From an uncultured Pseudomonadota bacterium (GTDB lineage: Bacteria; Pseudomonadota; Gammaproteobacteria; Burkholderiales; Thiobacillaceae), in the NCBI GenBank assembly GCA_903835655.1, contig CAILNT010000028.1, forward strand, positions 1 through 64,000: 64,000 nucleotides of DNA. Direction: 5' to 3'. Shown piece after piece: positions 10,279 to 19,800 of this stretch. Every line of letters begins with the position of its first letter. Position 1 is the first letter of the stretch. The notes under the pieces were generated by a model. That model had not been told where the DNA came from. It did no database searches and saw only the letters and a program-made list of their open reading frames with translations. The translations under genes and the position numbers were made by a program.

Positions 10279-11763
10279 ATGAAGCTCTCCGCCTTCCATC
10301 GACTTTTCGCCGTCCTCTTTCTCGGCTTCGCCTCCGGCCTGCCTCTGGCGCTGACCGGCCAGGCCATGCAGGCGTGGTTGAGCGTGGAGGGCGTGGATAT
10401 CGCCACCATCGGTTTCCTCGGTCTGGTGGGCGTGCCTTACACCTTCAAGTTCCTCTGGGCGCCCTTGCTGGATCGCTTCGAGCCGCCCATCCTGGGGCGA
10501 CGCCGCGGCTGGCTGGTGCTCACGCAGCTCCTGTTGGCGGGTGTACTCTGGGGAATGTCGGGCGCCGACCCGAAATCCGCACCGCTGGCCTTCGCCGGGG
10601 TGGCGCTGGGGGTGGCCTTTCTCTCCGCCTCGCAGGATGTGGTGATCGATGCTTATCGTACCGATCTGCTGGCACCCGCGGAGCGTGGCCTGGGCGGTTC
10701 GCTGGCGGTGTTCGGCTATCGCATCGCCATGATTCTCTCGGGCGGCATCAGCTTCATCTGGGCGGAGCAGTGGCATAGCTGGGGCCGGGTATATGCGGTG
10801 ATGGCCTGGATCATGGTCGCCGCCGCCGCATTCTCCCTGCTCGCCCTCCCGAAAATTAGCGGCGCGGTGCAGCCTGTGGGCTCCAGCCCGATGCGCGAAC
10901 TGCGCGGTTTCCTCGCCCTCCTCGCCGGGGTGCTGGCCGGCGCCCTCATCAGTCGCTGGGGATTGCAGGGCCTGGGACTGAGCCCGGACGACCCGAGCAA
11001 GTGGGTGCGCCTGGCCTTCGTCCTGGCGGGCGTCGCCTGCGCCTTGCCGCTGGGCTACTGGGCGGCGCAAAAAGCGGGGTTCGAGACGCTGAGCCAGTCC
11101 CTGTCCAGCTATTTCAGCCAGTCCGCGGCCTGGTCCTTCCTGCTCTTGATCGTGCTCTACAAATTGTCGGATGCTTTCGCCGGCAGCCTGACCACGCCCT
11201 TCCTGATCAAGGGCATGGCCTTCACCCAGGCGGAAGTGGGCATCGTCAACAAGATCATCGGCATCTGGCTGACCATCTTCGGCGCCCTATTGGCCGGCGC
11301 CCTGATGTTGCGCCTCAACCTGTATCGTTCCTTGCTGCTGTTCGGGTTGTTGCAGATGCTCGCCAACTTCGGTTTCTATGCCCTGGCGGTGCTGGGCCGC
11401 GGCGCCTGGGGTGGATTCACGGTGCAGCCCTTCGACTGGGGTTTCGTGGCCATCGCCCAGCCGGCACAGATCGACAATCTGTTGATGACCGCCATCGCCG
11501 CCGAGAACATCACCAGCGGCATGGGCACGGCGGCCTTCGTCGCCCTCCTGATGAGCTTGTGCAGCCACCGCTACAGCGCCACCCATTACGCCCTGCTCTC
11601 GGCGCTGGCCGCGGTCGGTCGCATCTACGTGAGCCCGCTGGCCGGCGTGATGGCGGAGTCGATCGGCTGGCCGGCCTTCTTCCTCGTGGCCGTGACGCTG
11701 GGTTTGCCGGGCATCTACATGGTCTGGCGCATGCGCGCGGCCATCCGGGGCCTGATTCCCTGA
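10279..11763 (+). CDS. ampG: AmpG family muropeptide permease (MFS)
   Basis: AmpG imports anhydromuropeptides from the periplasm for cell-wall recycling. The 494-aa product is a major-facilitator protein of 12-14 membrane helices, close to E. coli AmpG length. It has AmpG-like motifs: LFLGFASGLPLALTGQAMQAW at the N-terminus (here broken only for length), GVPYTFKFLWAPLLDRF and FLSASQDVVIDAYRTDLL. It follows the TPR gene by 90 nt and has no ampC/ampD nearby. Related permeases carry other substrates, so the muropeptide assignment is by family. Confidence 0.87.
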   Translation: MKLSAFHRLFAVLFLGFASGLPLALTGQAMQAWLSVEGVDIATIGFLGLVGVPYTFKFLWAPLLDRFEPPILGRRRGWLVLTQLLLAGVLWGMSGADPKSAPLAFAGVALGVAFLSASQDVVIDAYRTDLLAPAERGLGGSLAVFGYRIAMILSGGISFIWAEQWHSWGRVYAVMAWIMVAAAAFSLLALPKISGAVQPVGSSPMRELRGFLALLAGVLAGALISRWGLQGLGLSPDDPSKWVRLAFVLAGVACALPLGYWAAQKAGFETLSQSLSSYFSQSAAWSFLLLIVLYKLSDAFAGSLTTPFLIKGMAFTQAEVGIVNKIIGIWLTIFGALLAGALMLRLNLYRSLLLFGLLQMLANFGFYALAVLGRGAWGGFTVQPFDWGFVAIAQPAQIDNLLMTAIAAENITSGMGTAAFVALLMSLCSHRYSATHYALLSALAAVGRIYVSPLAGVMAESIGWPAFFLVAVTLGLPGIYMVWRMRAAIRGLIP

Positions 11764-11790
11764 TTTCAGGATCCCCGCAACGCATAACGC

Positions 11791-11834
11791 GTAGATTGGG
11801 TTAGCCGACGTCTTCATGTCGGCGTAACCCGACA
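11791..11834. repeat. Dispersed palindromic element after ampG
   Basis: GGGTTAGCCGAC and GTCGGCGTAACCC form a long imperfect hairpin around an 8-nt loop. GTAGATTGGGTTAG...CGTAACCC palindromes recur between genes in many proteobacteria. It lies in the 281-bp gap between ampG and the MMPL gene, where I see nothing else beyond a few GC-rich stretches. Confidence 0.6.
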
Positions 11835-12044
11835 CGGCACGCTGGGGCGCGCGCGGCTGCGGCTGGGAGGGGCCAGGGCCAGTAGGCACACCAGGAGCAG
11901 GGGGCGGCAGTACACGGATTTCGGCTCTAAAGTCACGGCAAGCGCGGGAGATACCCCAAGCCGCAGCAACGGGGAACCCGAGTTAGCGCCCGGCGGAGGC
12001 TCGCGGGTGTTATCCTGCCGCGCTTACCTATATGCACATGGTCC

Positions 12045-14327
12045 ATGTTCGCACTACTGGGTCGCCTGCTTTGCCGTTTCCCCTGGCTTTTCGTCGTGGT
12101 CGCCGTCGTCGTGGTGGGCCTGGCTGCGGGTTTCGGCGCCGATGTCGTGCGACACCTGACCCTGGCGCCGGGCTGGGATGTGCCGGGTAGCGGCTCCGAA
12201 CTGGCGTTCAAACAACTGCGCGATCGCCTGGGCAAGGACGAAACCCCAGTCATCGCGATGTTCCACGCCCGGCCGGGCATGCCTGCCAACATCGACGCCC
12301 CGGCCTTCCGCGCGGGCGTCGAAGCCGCTCTGGCCAGCATCGGCAGCAATCCCGACGTCAGCGGCGTGCAGAGCTATTACGGCAGCGGCGACGCCCGCCT
12401 GCGCGCCGCCAGCGGCAACTTCACCTATGCCGTGATCAAGCTGAAGCTATCCGCCGACGAGGGCATGGGGGCTTACCAGCGCCTGCGCGCGCAGCTGCGC
12501 AGCGATCGGGTGGTCATCGAGCTCGGCGGGGAACTCGCCACCTATGTCGATGTGCGCGAACAACTGGCGAAGGACATCTGGAACGCGGAGGTGGTCAGCT
12601 TCGCCCTGCTCGCCGTGCTCCTGGTCTGGGTCTTCGGCTCGGCGGTGGCCGCGGCCTTGCCACTGGTCATCGGTGGCGTCACCATCGTGCTCTCGGCCGC
12701 GGCGCTCAAGTTCTTTACCTTGTTCACCGACGTCAGCGTCTATGCCGCCAATGTCGTGTCCATGCTGGGACTGGGGCTGGCCATCGATTACGGCCTGTTC
12801 ATCGTCTCGCGCTATCGCGAGGAACTGACGCGCGGCGGCAGCCCGGAGATCATCCTCTACGCCACCTTGTCCACCGCCGGCCGCACCGTCGCCTACAGCG
12901 GCCTGACCGTGGCTTCCAGCCTGTTTTGCCTGCTCCTGATGCCGCAACGCTTCTTCCAGAACATGGGGCTGGCCGGCGGTATTTCCGTGGGTTCGGCGAT
13001 GATCACTTCGGTGGTGTTGTTGCCCGCCTTGCTGGCCTTGCTCGGGCCCCGCGTCAATCGTCTGGCCCTGCCGGTCCTGGCCACGCGTAGCGCGCGCCAG
13101 GAAGGCAGCGGCGGCTGGTATCGCTTCAGCCAGTTCGTGATGCGCCATGCCGTGCTGGTGCTGATCGGGGCCTTCCTCCTGCTGGGGGGGATGGGGTTGC
13201 CGGTGCTGCACATCCAGGTCGGCCCCTCCGACAGCAAATCGCTCCCCTCCAGCGCCGAGAGCCGTCGCGTGCAGGAAGCGCTGGACCGCGACTTCCGCCA
13301 CGCCGAGCTCAGCCCCCTGGTGATTACCGTGCGCGCCACGGGTCCGGCCCAGGAAAATGCCGGCCTGAGCGGTCTGCATGACCTGACGCAGCGCATCCTC
13401 GCCCTGCCTGGCGTCAGTCGCGTCGCCAACCTGGCCAGCCTGACCGATCCGCAGAATCAGGCCGGCGCCCTCACCCTGGCCGACTATCGCCTCATGTATC
13501 AGTATCCGGAGCAGTTTCCCGTCGCCCAGCTGGGGATGCAGGAATACGCCAAGGGACGAGACAGCCTGATGTTCGTCTATTACCGGGCGGCGCCGACCTC
13601 GCCACAGGCGCGCGCCCTGGTGCGCCAGGTGCGCGCCCTGCCGCTGCCGGCGGGACTACAGGAAGTGGAGGTCGGCGGTTTTCCCGCGTTTCACCTGGAT
13701 TACGTGGAATCCTTGCGCGGCGGGGTTCCCTGGGTCATCCTCGCCATCGTCTGCGTGATCTTCGTGCTGCTGTTTCTGATGCTGGGCAGCGTGCTGGTGC
13801 CGCTCAAAGCCGTGGTCACCAACCTGTTCTCGCTCTCCGCCACCTTCGGCATCCTGGTTTGGATCTTCCAGGACGGGCATCTCGCCAGCCTGCTCCACTT
13901 CACCCCCCAAGGCAGCATGGATGGCACCATCCTGGTGCTGATCTTCGCCAGCGCCTTCGGCCTTTCCATCGACTATGAGGTGTTCCTGCTCTCGCGAGTC
14001 AAGGAAATCAGCGTCGCCACAGGCGACAACATGCGCGCAGTGGCCTCCGGCATCCAGAAAAGCGGGCCCATCATCACCAGCGCGGCCCTGCTCATCGGCA
14101 TCGTCCTGGGCACCTTCGCGATGGGCGAAGTGGTGTTCATGAAGGCGATGGGCCTGGGGTTGCTGCTTTCCGTCTTCGTCGATGCCACCCTGGTGCGCAT
14201 GCTGCTGGTACCCGCCTCGCTGCGCTTGCTGGGAAACCTCAACTGGTGGGCGCCGCAGCCGCTGCTGCGTATCTACCAGCGCTTCAACCTCAGCGAAATC
14301 GATCCACGCCAGCACGAGGAAATATGA
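12045..14327 (+). CDS. MMPL family RND-type exporter
   Basis: A 760-aa inner-membrane transporter of the MMPL/RND type, driven by proton flow. It has the two-repeat layout: helix 1 at about residues 10-30, a periplasmic loop to about 180, then a block of five helices containing the GLGLAIDYGLFIVSRYREEL motif; a second helix near 368-390, a second loop, and a second block with FGLSIDYEVFLLSRVKE. The two acidic IDYGLF/IDYEVF sites are the expected proton-relay positions. MMPL proteins export lipids or lipid-like compounds. Its stop overlaps the start of the downstream DUF4412 gene (ATGA), so the two products probably work together. Confidence 0.88.
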   Translation: MFALLGRLLCRFPWLFVVVAVVVVGLAAGFGADVVRHLTLAPGWDVPGSGSELAFKQLRDRLGKDETPVIAMFHARPGMPANIDAPAFRAGVEAALASIGSNPDVSGVQSYYGSGDARLRAASGNFTYAVIKLKLSADEGMGAYQRLRAQLRSDRVVIELGGELATYVDVREQLAKDIWNAEVVSFALLAVLLVWVFGSAVAAALPLVIGGVTIVLSAAALKFFTLFTDVSVYAANVVSMLGLGLAIDYGLFIVSRYREELTRGGSPEIILYATLSTAGRTVAYSGLTVASSLFCLLLMPQRFFQNMGLAGGISVGSAMITSVVLLPALLALLGPRVNRLALPVLATRSARQEGSGGWYRFSQFVMRHAVLVLIGAFLLLGGMGLPVLHIQVGPSDSKSLPSSAESRRVQEALDRDFRHAELSPLVITVRATGPAQENAGLSGLHDLTQRILALPGVSRVANLASLTDPQNQAGALTLADYRLMYQYPEQFPVAQLGMQEYAKGRDSLMFVYYRAAPTSPQARALVRQVRALPLPAGLQEVEVGGFPAFHLDYVESLRGGVPWVILAIVCVIFVLLFLMLGSVLVPLKAVVTNLFSLSATFGILVWIFQDGHLASLLHFTPQGSMDGTILVLIFASAFGLSIDYEVFLLSRVKEISVATGDNMRAVASGIQKSGPIITSAALLIGIVLGTFAMGEVVFMKAMGLGLLLSVFVDATLVRMLLVPASLRLLGNLNWWAPQPLLRIYQRFNLSEIDPRQHEEI

Positions 14328-15097
14328 TGATGAATCTCCGCCTTATCTTTCTGGCCCTGGCCGCACTTCCCCTGGTGGCCTCTGCCGACCTGACCCTTAC
14401 CGGTCGCAGCACGGTCATGTCGATGAACATGCCGTCCACCAGCCAGGAGCGGGTCTACCTGAAGAAATCCTGGCTGCGGCGCGACCAACTCGATCGCGGC
14501 AAGGCGTATACCTACATCTACGACCTGCGCGGCCGCGAGATCAACGCGCTCGATCACTCCCAGCGCCAACTCCAGGTCTATGGCATGAACCCGGTCGCGA
14601 ACACGCCGGAGGCCAGGATTTCGCAAAAGGAACTCAAGCTGGAGCTCGAACCCACCGGCCTGAGGCACCAGTTGGGCGCCTGGAACTGCGTGGAGCACAA
14701 GCTGGATGCCAGCATGCCGGTCGAGCTGGGGCCGGAAAAGGCCACCTTGCAGCTGGCCGGCAAGGTCTGGCTGGCGAAGAACACGCGCGAACAGAAGGAG
14801 TTACAGGTCTTCTTCAAGACGATGGACTCGCCCGATTTTCTCATCGGCATCCCCGCCCTGGCGAAGACCTCGCCCGCGCAGACGCGTGCCGTGGGCGAAA
14901 TCCTGCAACGCCTGTTCACGCACGGCATGGTCTGCGCCATCGAAGTGGACCTCAAATACGAAGGCGGCGGCCGCATGGCGGAGCTCGCCCGACGCATGGG
15001 CACTCGGCTCAACATCGTCTACGAGCACGCCAGCGGCGACCCGGTGCCCGACGCGTTCTTCATGGTCCCGCCCGGCTACCAGCGGGTCAGCCGCTAA
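14324..15097 (+). CDS. Secreted DUF4412 domain protein
   Basis: A 257-aa protein with a Sec signal peptide (MMMNLRLIFLALAALPLVASA) and a mature region beginning DLTLTGRSTVMSMNMPS. The body resembles DUF4412 proteins: short beta-rich repeats such as VYLKKSWLRRDQLDRGKAYT and YIYDLRGREINALDHSQRQL suggest a half-barrel of the LolA/LppX type that could hold a lipid. The translation start overlaps the MMPL stop by four bases, and the MMPL exporter plus periplasmic lipid-binding-like protein arrangement suggests delivery of a lipid toward the outer membrane. This is inference from fold resemblance and gene order. Confidence 0.7.
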   Translation: MMMNLRLIFLALAALPLVASADLTLTGRSTVMSMNMPSTSQERVYLKKSWLRRDQLDRGKAYTYIYDLRGREINALDHSQRQLQVYGMNPVANTPEARISQKELKLELEPTGLRHQLGAWNCVEHKLDASMPVELGPEKATLQLAGKVWLAKNTREQKELQVFFKTMDSPDFLIGIPALAKTSPAQTRAVGEILQRLFTHGMVCAIEVDLKYEGGGRMAELARRMGTRLNIVYEHASGDPVPDAFFMVPPGYQRVSR

Positions 15098-15105
15098 CCA
15101 CGTCA

Positions 15106-15483
15106 TTGCTCGAATACCGACTCACCCCGATCACCGCCGTCGCCGCCGACTTCACCCGCCAGGACGCGACCATCCTGAACATCCAGCGCGCCTGCGAGGC
15201 GGCCCTGGACATGGGCCAGCACCTGATCCACCGCGACAAGCCGGGGGTTCCACAAAGCGCACGCGACGTGTTCGTACTGTTGGCACGAGCCGTCTGGATC
15301 GACGCAACGCTGGCCGACGCGCTCAAGCGCATGGTGGGTTTCCGCAACATCGTCGTGCACGACTACCAGAGCCTGCAACTGCCGATCACCGTGAGCGTCA
15401 TCGAAAAGCATCTGGACGAGTTCCCGCGTTACAGCCAGGCCTTGCCGCTGGGCGACGTGGCCCGGTCGGGGAATCAGGGATAA
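15106..15483 (+). CDS. hepT: HepT-like (DUF86) toxin, N-terminally truncated orphan
   Basis: The 125-aa frame from a TTG at 15106 closely follows HepT RNases of the MntA-HepT toxin-antitoxin family: DATILNIQRACEAALDMG, then GVPQSARDVFVLLAR, then the active-site R-x4-H-x-Y motif in GFRNIVVHDYQSLQ. Compared with the typical HepT of about 135-145 aa, most of the first helix before the TRQDATIL stretch is missing, and no ATG exists. Reading further upstream in frame only enters the DUF4412 gene. The antitoxin MntA nucleotidyltransferase, normally directly upstream, is absent; the gene begins 8 nt after the DUF4412 stop. It is probably a decaying remnant, although the catalytic motif is intact. 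Confidence 0.7.
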   Translation: MLEYRLTPITAVAADFTRQDATILNIQRACEAALDMGQHLIHRDKPGVPQSARDVFVLLARAVWIDATLADALKRMVGFRNIVVHDYQSLQLPITVSVIEKHLDEFPRYSQALPLGDVARSGNQG

Positions 15484-15506
15484 ATACCGCTGCGACGTGC
15501 TTCCGG

Positions 15507-16331
15507 CTAATCCGCCGCCCAGTGGATCAGCCCCAGGTAGTGCGTCGCCAGAACAGCCAGGCCGAAGGCGATGCGGTACCAGGCGAACAGGGTGAAATCG
15601 TGGCGGCTGATGAACCGGATCAGGCCGCGCACCACCAGGAAGGCCGAGACGAAGGCCGCCGCCCCGCCGACGGCGAACAGGCCCAGGTCGTCGGCGCTGA
15701 ACAGGGCGCGATGCTTGTAGACGTCGTAGAGCGTGGCCGCGAACATCGTCGGGATGGCCAGGAAGAAGGAAAACTCGGTCGCCGCTTTTCTCGACAGGCC
15801 GAAGAACAGGCCGCCGATGATGGTGGCACCGGAACGCGAAGTGCCGGGTATCATCGCCAGCGCCTGGGCGAAGCCCACCTTCAGCGCATCCTGCCAGCGC
15901 ATCTCCTCGACGACCTGCACCCGCACCACGTGCTGGCGCCGTTCCGCCCAGAGGATGAGGAGGCCGCCGATGATGAAAGTGGAGGCCACCACGAAGGGAT
16001 TAAACAGATAGAACTTGATCTGCTTGAGGAATAGCAAGCCCAGCACGGCCGCGGGCAGGAAGGCGACGAACAGATTCAGCGCAAAGCGTTGCGAGATCGG
16101 TTCCCGTGTCATGGACACGACGACATGCCCGAGACGGGCGCGGTATTCCCACACCACCGCGAAGATGGCGGCCAACTGGATCGCCACCTCGAACACCTGG
16201 GCCTTGTCGCCGGTGAAATCGAGCAACTGTCCGGTGAGGATGAGGTGGCCGGTACTGGAAACCGGCAGGAACTCGGTGATACCCTCGACGAGGCCGAGAA
16301 TCAGAGCTTTGAGCAGGATGGGAAGGTCCAC
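15507..16331 (-). CDS. uppP: Undecaprenyl-diphosphatase
   Basis: UppP (BacA) dephosphorylates undecaprenyl pyrophosphate to recycle the lipid carrier for peptidoglycan and other surface polymers. The 274-aa polytopic product has both active-site motifs: [14 protein letters not shown] at residues 15-28 and [13 protein letters not shown] near 163-175. It is convergent with the hepT remnant and divergent from the small zinc-ribbon gene. Confidence 0.96.
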   Translation of the reverse strand: MDLPILLKALILGLVEGITEFLPVSSTGHLILTGQLLDFTGDKAQVFEVAIQLAAIFAVVWEYRARLGHVVVSMTREPISQRFALNLFVAFLPAAVLGLLFLKQIKFYLFNPFVVASTFIIGGLLILWAERRQHVVRVQVVEEMRWQDALKVGFAQALAMIPGTSRSGATIIGGLFFGLSRKAATEFSFFLAIPTMFAATLYDVYKHRALFSADDLGLFAVGGAAAFVSAFLVVRGLIRFISRHDFTLFAWYRIAFGLAVLATHYLGLIHWAAD

Positions 16332-16440
16332 GGGATACTCTTTGGGTAAGGAAGATGCCCGGATTCTATCAAGCTATTGTTAAACCCCTTGGCTCGCCCG
16401 GCACGGGCGGACTATCCTTGCCGGGCCCACCCTCCGAGAG

Positions 16441-16743
16441 ATGAACATGGCACGCCGCAGCTTCATTTTTTGCGATATCTGCAATCCCCTGGCTTTGCGC
16501 GCCATCGAATTGCGCCGCACCTCCGGGCGCGACAACCGCGACGGTCGACGCCTGTCGGACGGCCGTGCCTGGTTCGACGGCAGCAACACCGAGGCGAAGC
16601 TATCCGGTTGGCTGGTGGCGGACGATGGCCAGCACATCTGTCCGGCCTGTTTCGAGCGCATGCGCTCCATGCGCAACGTGCTCGAAGAAAGACTCTTCAC
16701 GGGCAACAACCCGGCGGAAGGGCTGCGCGACGAAATCGATTGA
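16441..16743 (+). CDS. Small protein with two CxxC zinc-knuckle pairs
   Basis: A 100-aa product with CDIC at residues 11-14 and CPAC at about 76-79, the spacing of a zinc-ribbon or rubredoxin-like knuckle. Between them is a basic, polar stretch (RRTSGRDNRDGRRLSDGRAW). There is no signal or membrane segment. It lies 67 nt upstream of the giant SNF2 gene on the same strand and may be cotranscribed; a nucleic-acid or protein-binding accessory is possible but not shown. A second in-frame ATG two codons later is an alternative start. Confidence 0.65.
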   Translation: MNMARRSFIFCDICNPLALRAIELRRTSGRDNRDGRRLSDGRAWFDGSNTEAKLSGWLVADDGQHICPACFERMRSMRNVLEERLFTGNNPAEGLRDEID

Positions 16744-16810
16744 AGCCCATTCCGGGCCGGGCCCACCCCGCACGCATCCTCACGCGGGAGGCCCCATTCT
16801 GCCCTAACCC

Positions 16811-19800
16811 ATGTCCGATTCCGTTCAAAGCGTCTCCCTCAATCCGAGTGCCTACAACGTCGCCCTGGCGATGGCGCTCCTATGGACCTGGCGGCCGGGG
16901 CGCGACATCCACGCCCTGCTGCGAGTGCTCGGCCTGAATCGCGCCGACGGCCGTGCCTTCATCCTGGACGACGTCAAGCAGGCCTTCCAGGCGCTGCGTG
17001 GCCACGGCGTGCTGCTCGATCAGCCCGGCCGGGACGGCTACGTCCGCCTGCACGACAAACTGCGCGTGCCGCTGTATCGCAAACTCCTCGAAACCTACCC
17101 CGGCCCGGCCCTGCGCGACATCCTGTTCGCCTTCGTCGGCTATCACCCAAATCAGCGCAACTATTACTGGACGCTGGGCCAGGCCAGCACGGTCGCCCTA
17201 CTGCGTCTGGCACTGCTGAGCGGATTGCCGGAGGCTGAATTCAAGCGCATCGCCCAGTCGGTCCAGAACGGTCAGAGTGACTGGGATGGCCTGCTGCACG
17301 CGGCGATTTTCGATGGCTTCGACGCCGCCTCGTTCCAGCGCATAGCGACTCAGCTTCGCTGGGAACTGCTCTACCGCGCAGTGACGCAGACGACCGAACT
17401 CTGGCGTGTGGACATGGCCTTGCCCTGCGACCTGGCGGTGACGTTGTTCGATGCCGATCCCGGCCCACTGCCGCCGGTGTTGCGCCTGGCGCTGGCCGAC
17501 CTGTTTCTGTTGCGCGGCGACGCGACCCGGTTGTCGCGCGCGCTGGAGGGGCTGGACAATGCCGCCGCCCAGGGGCTGCGTGCCGCCCTGGTCTGCCAGC
17601 AGGGCCACTACGGGCAAGCGCAAATGGAATTCGAAGCCGCGCTCAAGTTGCGCCAGGTCGAGACCGGCACGCGTAAGCGCAACCTGCCCACGGAACTGAC
17701 CTGGTTCTACCCGCTGACCCTGATTGCCCAGCAGACGCCCAAGCACCTGGAATTGGCGCGCAAGTTCTGCGTGGGCGAGTCCGGGCGGCGCGATCCCAGC
17801 GCCTACGATGCCTGGGGCGTTTGGGGACACGCAATCTCCGTGCGCCTGGGCGATGTCCCTGTGGACGCCGATGCCTTTTTCTCCGCCCCTGGGTATGGCG
17901 ATTATCGGCCGCCGCCCGGCTGGCGCGACCTCTGGCGCCTGTTGCTCGTGGCCTGGCTGGGTCCGGATACGCTAGGCGCCAGCGACAAGCGAAGCAAGCA
18001 GGGCGAAGAACTCGCGCGCCGCGTGCGCGACCATCTGCTTCGTGTCCGCCTGGATTGGCTGGTGGGCCAGGTCGAGGCGGCACAGGAAGTGCTGCGCGGC
18101 AACGAGGCGCCCCCCGGGTTTTTCGTGGCCGCGAGCGGCGAGACATGGCGCGAGGTGCTGGCCACCCTGCGCAGCCTCTCGGGCGAGGGCGAGGTGGCCG
18201 CGCGCGGTGGCGGCACGCGCATCCTCTGGGCGCTGGCGCTGGGAGCGGAGGGCGCGCTGCTCGACATCTCCGCGCTGGAACAGAAGCAGGGCGTGCGCGG
18301 CTGGGGCAAGGCGAAGCCGCTGTCGTTCACCAGGATCGCCGGCAACGATCAGCTACCGCCGTGGGACGCGAAAGTGGCGCGCACCCTGAAGCAGGATCGC
18401 GCCTACGCAAACCGTTTTCATTTGGACCGCGCCGCGGCCATCTCCGCCCTGATAGGTCATCCCGCCGTGATTCTGGAGGAGGCGCCGGAGCGTTTGATCG
18501 AACTGGTGGAAGGCACGCCGACGCTGGAGGTGGTGCGCGAGGGCGAGCACTACCGCATGCGAGTCACGCCCGCGCCGCATCCGGACCCGGCCGGCGAATA
18601 CGCCTATCACGAAACCGCCGATGCCCGGCGCGAGGCGGATGCTCTGCGCCAGATCAGCGTGCTACAGGTCTCGCCGCAACGCTTCCAGGTCATCCGTCTG
18701 ACCGCGACGCAACGCCGCGCAGCCCTCCTGGTCTCCGGGCACTTCAAGGTGCCCGCCACGGCGCAGGAGGAATTGAAACAATCCATGGCCGTACTGGCGC
18801 GGCATTTCCAGGTGCACAGCGACGCGCCCCAAGTTGCGCGCGAAGTCGTGGCGGATGCGCGCCTGCACGCGGAACTCTCGCCTAACGGCGAAGACCTGCT
18901 CTTGCGTCTGGTGGTGGCGCCGCTGGGCGGCGAGGGGCCGCGTCTTCCGCCCGCCAGCGGGCGCGCTCGCATCATGGCGGTGATCGGCGAGGAGGCCGTG
19001 GGTACGCAGCGTGATCTGAACGCGGAGCGCGCCTACCTGGATGCCGTGCTCGACGCGCTGTCCTTCCTGGAAGACCCGGAGATTCAGGGGGCTTGCGAAT
19101 GGCTGGTGAGCGACCCGGAACAAGCGCTGGCGATGGTGGAGATCCTGCCCGGCTTGCCCGCCGTGGCAGCCGTGGAGTGGCCCAAGGGCAAGCCCGTGCG
19201 GGTGGTGCGCGTCGATGCCGCGCAACTGGGCCTGGTCGTCAGTGCCGAGCGCGACTGGTTCCGGATCGGCGGCCAGGCTACCCTGGACGACGGGTTGGTG
19301 CTGGCCTTCGAGGCGCTGCTCGACGCTGCTCGTCAAAAGAGCCGCTTCATCCCCATGGGCGACGGCGTCTACGCCGCGCTCACGCAGAACCTCAAGGACC
19401 GCCTGGCCGATCTGGCCGCCGTGGTGGAGACGGACAAGCACGGCGCGCGCATCCCGCAGATCGCCGCGGCCTGGGCCGACGAAGCCCTGGAAGGCATGAC
19501 GGTGACGCGGGACGCCGAATTCCGCGATGCCCTCGCGCGCCTGTGCGCGGCGCAGGGCGAAACGCCCGGGCTGCCCGGGAGCCTGCAAGCCGAGTTGCGC
19601 CCCTACCAGGAAGACGGCTACCACTGGGCCATGCGTCTGGCCAGCGCCGGGCTGGGGGGCTGCCTGGCCGACGATATGGGCCTGGGCAAGACCTTGCAGG
19701 CCCTGGCCGTGATGCTCGCGCGCGGGGCCGAGGGGCCTGCCCTGGTGATCGCGCCCACTTCGGTGTGCGGCAACTGGCTGGCGGAAGCCCGGCGCTTCGC

